64,000 nt of DNA from Dysidea avara (taxonomy: Eukaryota; Porifera; Demospongiae; Dictyoceratida; Dysideidae), in the NCBI RefSeq assembly GCF_963678975.1, contig NC_089278.1, positions 11,931,479 to 11,995,478 of the forward strand. The letters are read 5' to 3'. Within the stretch, counting starts at the first letter, position 1; each line of letters starts with the position of its first letter. The notes beneath the pieces were generated by a model. That model was not told the DNA's origin, made no database searches, and was given only the letters and a program-made list of their open reading frames with translations. Positions 57,801 through 64,000 of this stretch are shown in pieces. The position numbers and the translations under genes were made by a program.

Positions 57801-59309
57801 TGTTGATTAGTTGACACCGTTTCGTGCTGCTTTACTGTGTAAGTTCTTTGTACTATGCTATTTCATTCTGTGAACACTGATGTACTGGCCTGTATGCCCA
57901 GCTTGTTACAATTGAGATTGGGCATACACCTGCAACACTGACCAACATATCTCGTGCATGCAAGTTACCATTAAGCCATTGTTTGATCAAGCTGCCAGAA
58001 TTGCAATATCCTGCTCATACTGACAGAATTTTCAGTGCTCGCTCCTCAGATCTGTGGGATTTGTCAGATATAATTAATTTAACATAATAGTTGATGTATG
58101 TGTGTGTTTGCCTGTGTGTGTTTACCTTGCCAGGACTCCAGCTGCTTTAAAGCTTGGTACCCCTGCGTCTAGGCCGCTTATTTACAGTGTATTTCCTGTA
58201 TACTTGTCTTAAACCATATAAAACGTATAAATCAATTAAATCAGTTGTTGTAGAATATCAGTATACCAATCTATGTGCAAAATTACAGTTTATGTTCAAC
58301 AAAAAAAATGATGGCATCTTCTTTGATTGACTTCCCATAGCTACGTCAAATCATCAAACTAGTTACGTAGATTGATCACCAGTTCTATAAAAATAACAAA
58401 AACAAGCATAAGGAAAAATTAGGAATTTTAAACTAGAGTAGGGATCAACTAGAATATAGTACACCAATATAACAAGCTTGAGTTGGTATATTATGACAGC
58501 AAATTACTGTAACACAAAAAGAAGTAAATATCCCTACTGTGTATTTCTAATACGGAAACTCCACAGCACAGTATGGATATTCATTTCTTTTAGTGTTACA
58601 GTAATATATACCAACTCAAGCTTGTTTCAATACTTTTTATTGGTGTACTATATCCTAGTTGATCCCTACTCTAGTTTAAAATTCCTAATTTTTCCTTACA
58701 CTTGTTAGTATTAGTGTTACAGGTAAAGAAGGCTCAAGGAGCCTAAAAAGACTGATCTGTACAAAAATGAATGAAACAAATTTGCAATTACATGCAAAAA
58801 ATTATAAGTATACAACAAAATAATTAACTAATTAATGATCATACAATAAAGTAGACCAGCTACTGTCGAGAAAATTTTTAAAATCATTGAGTGGGCTACG
58901 TGATTGGGTAAACTGTTCCAGTCATTGATGGCTTGTACAGTGATAAAAGTAGATCTCACTCTTAATGTTGCTTGAGGTTTAAATAACTTGTAGTAGAAAC
59001 CCCTTTTCATAATTTCTGCATATGCCCCTGCATGTGCTCTCATGTGCATGATTATGGAACTTGTAGCCATGAAGAGTTTTTTTTTTTTTTATGAACTCTT
59101 GACTATACATATGTGCTGTCTGGAATTGTTGACTTATTGCAACTGACTATATTGTCTTTGTATCATCTGGCTAGGTCAGGGTGGAAGATGCAAAGGCCAT
59201 ATTGATGGATACTAGACAGCAGAATATACAGCTTCTGAGCCAACTGGAGATGCTATCAAAAAATCTACATTCCTTAGGGCAGCTGGTCAATGTAAATGAT
59301 AATAGTTGA
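45890..59309 (+). CDS. HMG-box, zinc-finger and coiled-coil nuclear protein
   Basis: Nine exons keep frame: 45890-46143, 46196-46254, 49066-49890, 49949-50448, 52012-52224, 53278-53356, 54017-54877, 55107-55189, 59175-59309; about 1002 residues, starting at the first in-frame ATG. Residues 1-545 are low-complexity, Ser/Thr- and Asp-rich with a DHVTTP(V/K) array. A basic stretch (PKKRGWVKGRCRKPRVPK, a likely nuclear signal) leads into an HMG box (about 570-635; CTGYMYYLSDHRGEIMRKNP, VSKYLATMWSQLPSEQRQAY). A U1-like C2H2 finger follows (YCSICDVQFSSLHNKQQHC, LSRRH), then a second DHV array and a Leu-rich coiled coil (SLHASNAQLQSENSEYKVRV, QNIQLLSQLEMLSKNLHSLG). Chromatin or transcription role inferred. 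The order resembles HMG20/HMGXB4-type factors but no orthologue is certain. Confidence 0.85.
46255..49065 (+). other. 2.8-kb intron of the HMG-box gene
   Basis: No exon recognised. It holds the TIR element at 47082-47730, a purine/pyrimidine microsatellite near 48353-48391 and two CTCTATTAGAG-type motifs (48672-48712). Confidence 0.6.
47082..47730. mobile_element. Non-autonomous TIR element of about 650 bp
   Basis: Ends CACCATTCAGTGGACTGGA (47082-47100) and TCCAGTCCATTGAATAGTG (47712-47730) are inverted with three mismatches. Inner arms ACATTCTATGGTTG and the sequence around TTAAGGGCCCTTAG are also inverted (near 47121-47167 and 47659-47699). No transposase is present. The superfamily is not determined; no clear target duplication was found. 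Confidence 0.7.
49409..49536 (+). repeat. 21-bp coding minisatellite, DHVTTPK units
   Basis: About six in-frame 21-bp units built on GATCATGTGACCACACCTAA, encoding seven-residue DHVTTP(V/K) repeats inside the HMG-box gene exon 49066-49890. Confidence 0.95.
51049..51540 (+). mobile_element. Copy of a dispersed transposon-like repeat
   Basis: In the HMG gene intron a 91-codon frame (51049-51324) ends ALYVLRYAKRHLSGQSDVEQ. The reverse complement of 57010-57160 reads ALYILQLVKRHISGRSDIKQ at the same place, and 5020-5170 has a third, weaker copy. Downstream are AGTCAGTCAG tandem bits and an (AT)n. No known domain is recognised; it is likely the 3' part of a mobile element. Confidence 0.6.
52310..52570 (+). 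mobile_element. Partial copy of the 18717-19797 TIR element family
   Basis: Shares AAGTTGATGTTGTG, ACTTCTAAAA.ACAGGTGCC-type text and the GCTAAGGAAGC segment, in order, with 18765-18975. Ends are missing. Located in the HMG-box gene intron 52225-53277. Confidence 0.55.
52643..52741. repeat. 99-nt hairpin with 46-bp arms and 7-nt loop
   Basis: Left arm 52643-52688 and right arm 52696-52741 are inverted copies with about six mismatches around the loop ATGGTTA. The inner GGACATTTAATCCCTA / TAGGGATTAAATGTCC is perfect. In transcript form the geometry is that of a microRNA precursor, but it could be a foldback MITE. Confidence 0.8.
52816..53213. mobile_element. MITE with TACCGTAT-type ends
   Basis: Left TACCGTATTGTCTCAAATTA and right (reverse complement) TACTGTATCGCCTCGAATTA are related inverted ends about 400 bp apart, followed by CGGCC/CGGCT. 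Internal text has repeated GACCAG/GCATTTAT units. It lies in the HMG-box gene intron. Confidence 0.5.
54328..54560 (+). repeat. Second DHV-type coding repeat array
   Basis: About ten in-frame seven-residue units (DHVSNAE, DQVSNTK, DHVITVK and similar) from 21-bp DNA units containing GATCATGTGA. It lies downstream of the zinc finger in the exon 54017-54877 and shares its unit with the array at 49409-49536, two introns and the HMG box away. Confidence 0.95.
55385..55920 (-). mobile_element. Reverse copy of the 18717-19797 TIR element family
   Basis: The reverse complement matches 18870-19390 in order, including CTCGACAAAGCCTC, CATTTAATGATTTTGCTCA and the CTTGTTAAA-AACAAAC segment. Open frames shared with the other copy are broken by stops. 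In the HMG gene intron 55190-59174. Confidence 0.7.
56287..56330. repeat. Mini-palindrome flanked by GTTATAGC direct repeats
   Basis: CAAGAGTATAT (56294-56304), a 7-nt loop, and ATATACTCTTG (56312-56322), with the 8-mer GTTATAGC at 56287-56294 and 56323-56330. Same CAAGAGT arms as the palindrome at 16275-16297. Confidence 0.75.
57000..57165 (-). mobile_element. Copy of the dispersed transposon-like repeat
   Basis: Minus-strand reading MMRALYILQLVKRHISGRSD aligns with the plus-strand frame at 51049-51324. It lies just before the tandem array at 57236-57860. Confidence 0.55.
57236..57860 (+). repeat. Tandem array of about four degenerate 100-190 bp units
   Basis: Each unit contains GTTTGTTTCTTGTGTGTTTG or a close variant, GTTCAACTGACTG, CAGACGACAGGTGG, TAGCAAAGTAGAACAGG and a GTGTAAGTTCTTTGTACTA-type tail. 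Units start near 57236, 57430, 57620 and 57720 and differ in length by deletion. No coding. Confidence 0.85.
58401..58707. mobile_element. Foldback MITE of about 307 bp
   Basis: Arms of about 120 bp are inverted copies: left TAAGGAAAAATTAGGAATTT and right AAATTCCTAATTTTTCCTTA, through ACTAGAGTAGGGATCAACTAG and on to AAGCTTGAGTTGGTATAT / ATATACCAACTCAAGCTT. The centre is near 58545. No coding. In the last intron of the HMG-box gene. Confidence 0.9.
58828..59070 (-). pseudogene. C-terminal fragment of a LINE-type ORF2
   Basis: The minus strand reads RVRSTFITVQAINDWNSLP, then NHVAHSMILKIF, the typical extreme C-terminus of non-LTR retrotransposon ORF2 proteins (an R.WNSLP motif before a final hydrophobic stretch). 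Only this tail is present, as expected for a 5'-truncated insertion. Located in the HMG-box gene last intron, 105 bp before its final exon. Confidence 0.6.
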
Positions 59310-60167
59310 TGATGAATTTTATACATGCAGTGCACTATCACTTATTATACAATGTCAATTATTCGTGTACTTGAATCATGTACAGTTGCATTTTTAAAAT
59401 GTCCAAATTGTTTTAATGATGAACGATTGAACAACTTAATTGATGGTACACTGTGTGTAATTGATTTTTGTCCTAAAGATTGGTTTATATTTTTATGTTT
59501 ATTCAACTATTTCAGAAGTTCAACTAATTCAGAATAGTAGGGGTTACGGATATGTTGTATTTTCCCACTAAATTAATATCAACCAGAAATCAACATTAAT
59601 CTGTGTCAACTGCCAAAATGCACCTTCAAAGGGTGCTGAAAATATTTTTTAATGGTTTCTACCAATTTTTCTGATGACTGATTAAAGCCTGCAGACAACA
59701 AGGTTGATTGATAGTTTAATTTCGTGGGCCAATGTAAGTACCACAAGTTTTAATAATGAGAATTGCCTGCATGGAGCTTTGTACCTAATGCATGTGCATG
59801 CAGCCACCTTTGGTATTGAGTGATCATGTATTATAAAGTGTCAAGTATGAGGAAATATTATATAAAACTTAAACAGGGATCTTTACACAATGTCACTGTA
59901 CTACATTCACTATAGTCAAAAGTAAATAGTTAATTCCCCTTAGCTGGCTACCAGTACTCGGTCTCAGCCGGCAATGTTATTTAATTCAGTAGCTAACACT
60001 GAATTTATCACAGGACCTGTACTTTTAAGGTCACGAATTATTCTGTACATGTCTGTATGTATTGCTGCAACAGCAGCAGCCATCTGAGTACACTTGAGAT
60101 ATGGGCGCTTGGTTTTCATCATTTGTTTAGCGCCTTTACAATTATTATTATCAGTCGCGGCCGCCTT

Positions 60168-60213
60168 GATGCTTGAAGCATAGATAATAGACGTCTATTA
60201 TCGATGTTTGAAG
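60168..60213. repeat. Palindrome between GATGYTTGAAG direct repeats
   Basis: GATAATAGACGTCTATTATC (60183-60202) is a perfect 20-bp palindrome. It lies between GATGCTTGAAG (60168-60178) and GATGTTTGAAG (60203-60213), which differ at one base. Confidence 0.75.
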
Positions 60214-60221
60214 TGTGTGGG

Positions 60222-60241
60222 ATGACTGAACAGTTATGGTG
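60222..60241 (+). CDS. Possible first coding exon of an unseen gene
   Basis: ATGACTGAACAGTTATGGTG is followed by a good donor (GTGAGTAG), just downstream of a GC-richer stretch (CGCGGCCGCC). No second exon was found within the window, so this is weak. Confidence 0.2.
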
Positions 60242-60452
60242 GTGAGTAGTATTTGTGTGACAGAGTGCATTATGCATGTGTCATAAATGTGCTATAAATA
60301 TAGTTTCTTCCTGTCTCCGTGAAAAAAAAAATTTTTACAACGGGACAGCGTACGTAGAGCATGTAGAGTACAGTACGTACTTATGTACAAACTTACGTAC
60401 TTACCTGTACCTACAAGGGCGGATTTAGGGAGGAGGAGGGGGCCCTTGCTAT

Positions 60453-60495
60453 GTGCTACCATAGATATTAGAGCCTCTAATATCTATGGTGCTAC
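60453..60495. repeat. 29-nt palindrome between GTGCTAC direct repeats
   Basis: CATAGATATTAGAG, C, CTCTAATATCTATG (60460-60488) is perfect. The 7-mer GTGCTAC occurs at both edges (60453-60459 and 60489-60495). The arms resemble the palindrome at 60179-60202. Confidence 0.8.
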
Positions 60496-62714
60496 TAGAA
60501 AGATAGTAGTAGCTACAGTACAGTTGCAGTTTTATCTTAAGACATGGGCAATAAAGAGTGAGAAGAAAAGAGCTAATCTCTTCTAGGAATCAACAAGAGG
60601 GGAAATCAAAATACTCTAATAGGACAGTCAACTACTCTAATAGAACATCCATCATTATTTTTTTTTTAAAAAGAACCAAGACCAACTCCTAGACCCCTTA
60701 AACTTCAACTTGAACTCAAACCATACTTCACCATTTATGCTATGCCCTTTATATGAAAGCTATAGTTACCACTGCTAGAACTTGTTAAAGTGGCTCACAA
60801 TGCTTAAGGTTCAGTCAATATTATTGCCATACAAATTTGATCTCAGAAAGCTAAATTTACAAAAAAAAATTCTGTGAGGGCATGCCCCAAGATGCCCTAT
60901 ACTCCTCATGCTGAATGTGCTCACACTGCACTAGTATCAACCAGTTGCTACATTGTTTTTAGCCCCCCACTATAGATGCCACTAGCCTAGCACTCCCCCC
61001 CCCCCCCCCCCTTGGGAAATCCTAGACCCACTCCTGGTATATATCTATGCAGTATGGGAATGATAGATCCCTACAGTACAATGTTTCTTATACGCAGCTA
61101 TTATTTCAATCGTGATTCTCACTTTGTTCTGAAATTGCAACACTTGATAGTCTGGCGGTGGGTCGCTTTTCTCAAATAAGCAGCATGACCCATCCCAGAG
61201 ACACAGTTGAAATAAGAGACCTTGTTGTATGCCATGACATAGGCCATATGTTGGAAAATCCCTCTTTGGTTTGTAGTTATAATTAGCTAGCTATGCCATG
61301 ATATAGGATCATGTCTCTTGTTTCACTACCATAGAAATTTTCATGGATTACCAAAATGTAGTGGAATAAATTTTTGTGGTTGAGACATCAATCTCTATAC
61401 AACTTGTGATAAAACGTCCACACGAAATCCACAAAAATTTGTATCCCTACCTTACAGTATTTCATATTGCATGGGCCCTACTGAATTAATGATTTTTAAA
61501 TATACTAGTGTAATATACTAGTGTTTATACTTTTTCTTTATAGCTGTATAGTATATCTACTTATGAGCTGTGGCTGCTTTATTAGAACACCACGACAATC
61601 TACCTGACTGTTATATTAGGGTGACTACTCTATTAGGGTATTTTGATCACAGTTTGAAACAACCAGATCTCAGATTAGGACATTACACACGACAAATTAC
61701 TGAAAGTGTGGTCATTATTCTCAGTTATTTGTAGCAAAACTGATTGCACAAAGTGAAACAATCTAGTCCTTTTTAAGCACTCCTAATAATTCTGTGGTGA
61801 CTGTCTCTATACACAACCAATATGAAAAATTACTGTCTTGGTACAGAGGAGGTTGGTCATGTGTCATAGCCCTATGACGTACTACTACGTGTGATTGCAC
61901 AATAAAAACATGATGCCTGAAATTAGCATCGTTATTATGAAGTCTTTTGTCGCATTTTCAAGAAGTATGCATTATGTAGTGTTTGTTTCTTGATTATAAA
62001 AGCCACACAAAGTGTTGGGCAGCTGAAAGAAGGGCTCGTAGTTTATCGATATCAATTCACACATTAGAATACTTTATATCAATACTGCTGAGGTGTCGAG
62101 GTTGAATGGGTTGAACTTTGAGATCATGAGAAGTTTGATGATGCGTGACCGACCTCCTCTGGTCTTGGTATGGTTTATCAAACAGTATGGTACTACTGTT
62201 TAGTATAGGGGTCCCCCCCTAAAGATGGGTGTCACTAACAATGCCGTGTCTAAAAACCATCATAGAAATACCATATGCACTGAAACTTACCTTTATAGAA
62301 TAGTCTTACTCCATTCAACAAACAAATACAGCATTGAAAACAAGAAAACACAGGCGGCGGAGACATTAATTTTTCTTTTTTTGACGCTTTCCTTGAAGGA
62401 GCATATTTAGATGCCATGAAACTATTTGAGGTGCTTATCAGACTGTAGTATCCCTGGTATTGGATAGCAGTTAAGCTGGGGTTATAAAATGATTGCAATG
62501 GACCATACTCCCTTAAACGATAACCTTTTTTGTTAGAACATAGCAAAAATACACATGTGGCTATGACTGCTGTATTAGAGTATCTCGATCTCACTACTTC
62601 AGCTACACAGTAGATGGGTGTGGCACAATGCGTTGTCTTCTACGGTGCTAGATTGCTGAGGGGTGTGGCCTCAGCACTGATTGTTAGAGGTTTGCTGGCA
62701 TGTTCCGAATCTAA

Positions 62715-62934
62715 TGCAATAAATTTAAAAATGAAGTAGGGTTCCAGCGATAAAAAGTAGTGAAATAAAAGAGTATAGTACCTATGAAGGAGAATCCCTA
62801 CTTGGCATTGTAGCAAAGTGGAAAAAAATCCCTAAATTGAGATTAATAGATCCCACATTGCTACAGTGCCAAGTACCATCATCTCTTGTTTCGCTACTTT
62901 TTATCACTGGAATCCTATTTAATTTTTTATTGCA
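62715..62934. mobile_element. Foldback MITE of about 220 bp
   Basis: Left TGCAATAAATTTAAAAATGA, then AGTAGGGTTCCAGCGATAAA, is an inverted, diverged copy of the right arm ending TTTTTTATTGCA. Inner arms include ACTTGGCATTGTAGCAAAGT and its counterpart. No coding. Confidence 0.85.
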
Positions 62935-64000
62935 CTAGCACATAACACCAACAATGATAATCTATATACGTGACCGGATTTGATATAATCTGGCTCCTAC
63001 GCACATGAAATCAAACTCACAGAAATGGATTGCTGGCCTACTATCCACTCTATTCAGATCTGGCTAGTCTGGTTTTTGCAGCAGCTATTATCAAACCCTG
63101 TGAAAGCCATGAGTGGAGGTTTAGTACCATGACTTCATTGGAATGGCGTGTAGTGAGTTGGGAAGCCTTGGAGAGTTCGCTGGTTGCTTTTGGGAGTGAT
63201 TTGAGTGAACAGAGTCCAAATTGGAGCTCTGCACTCCACTTGTCTTCTTCCTCCATTCTATACTCCTATATTAAGCACCCACCCACCACCCCTATTACTA
63301 CCACCTGTGATATTATTACCTACACAAAGGGCTGCCCAAACAGGGCATATTTTGGGAATCAGAAACTTATATGCTCACACAGTGATAAGTATACTGTAAA
63401 TAGATGGATAATTGATACAAAATTAATTTTGTCGGCACAGCATTAGGCATTGTGAAGTTGCTACACAATGATTACTTTAAACCATATCTACTAATGAAGC
63501 TTTGTGCGTCGAAGCTGGGTTTTGTCAAATTCAGACAAATATACAGTATAAATGCTGTCTAACTGTCTACATTCTTTCTTCATCAGGTTGCTAATTTGGC
63601 CAGCCAGCTCATGTATCAACATGACACCTATGTGAAATTAAGCACTCGCCCATCTGGCAACTCCCAATTGCCATGCACTTTCAATTTGTCTTTATGTTGC
63701 ATTGTGTTGATTCAAGATTCTTTTCTATAAACCATAAGTATACTTACTCATGCTCTTTTTGTTGCGAGTATGTTGTTCTGTGCAGATGATGATTCAAATC
63801 CACATAAGTTCAACTTTTTTTTCCATTTAGCCAATGTGCATCCTTCATTTCTTTTTAAAAACCTTTTTGATACATGCATTTTTCTGTTACGAGGAAGTTT
63901 GTCATGACACCTTTTTCTCTCGTTATGCACCTAGCTTTTTCAAAATACCAACATATCTTTGCAAGAGTTAATAATACCTCTCCTATACTAACTCTTGGTT

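Larger units (their letters stand above)
59310..64000. other. Repeat-rich region with no confirmed gene
   Basis: No multi-exon gene could be built. Recognised items are two mini-palindromes (60168-60213, 60459-60489), several CTCTATTAGAG motifs, an 18-nt poly(C) at about 60991-61010 and a foldback MITE (62715-62934). Open frames at 62250-62594 (minus) and 63030-63446 (plus) have no family signal. Confidence 0.6.

Noticed and set aside
57236-57860. CRISPR-like array
   Set aside because: Units are 100-190 bp, unequal and degenerate, in an animal intron; not a CRISPR.
63030-63446. 138-codon plus-strand frame, with a 68-codon minus-strand counterpart
   Set aside because: No recognisable domain, no clear splice partners, and nothing to choose between the strands.

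Overview
The window is eukaryotic nuclear DNA. It is AT-rich, its introns are short to medium with GT-AG ends, and its coding exons read as animal proteins: cortactin, CIAO3, CC2D1, CELF, a fibrinogen-related secreted protein, an endonuclease/exonuclease/phosphatase (EEP) protein and an HMG-box protein. Gene content, tight gene spacing, the FReD-type secreted protein and dense short MITE/foldback repeats suggest a non-bilaterian metazoan, most likely a demosponge. That assignment is inference; no species-diagnostic locus is present.

Layout. 491-5019 is a decayed Ty3/Gypsy LTR retrotransposon with recognisable LTRs. 6062-16775 (minus) is the 5' part of a cortactin/HS1 gene whose 37-residue repeats are encoded one per exon. 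Its large intron (7543-16317) holds a frameshifted hAT transposon (7712-10109) and a degraded DIRS-like tyrosine-recombinase retroelement (about 10.9-14.7 kb). Head-to-head with cortactin, about 100 bp away, is CIAO3 (16876-26282, plus, 20 exons, 476 aa). Converging on its 3' end is an intronless fibrinogen-like gene (26612-27532, minus). Then come three plus-strand genes and a fourth: CC2D1 (29112-33315), CELF (33421-36728, starting only 105 bp after CC2D1 stops), an EEP-fold protein (about 37224-45725) and an HMG-box/zinc-finger/coiled-coil protein (45890-59309, starting 164 bp after the EEP stop). 59310-64000 holds repeats and at most a first exon.

How the genes relate: they are ordinary housekeeping or regulatory genes (cytosolic iron-sulfur assembly, endosomal/ESCRT-associated signalling, RNA processing, actin regulation) rather than a single pathway. 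The unusual content is in the non-coding DNA: a short motif (TGACTGCTCTATTAGAGTAT) occurring about 20 times; tiny near-perfect palindromes (23-29 nt) flanked by 7-11 bp direct repeats, as if they were miniature insertions; several long hairpins, one in the CELF 3' UTR; and complementary (CA)n/(TG)n tracts bracketing one CIAO3 exon. All exon boundaries were placed by eye from splice signals, reading-frame continuity and family knowledge; no alignment was run.
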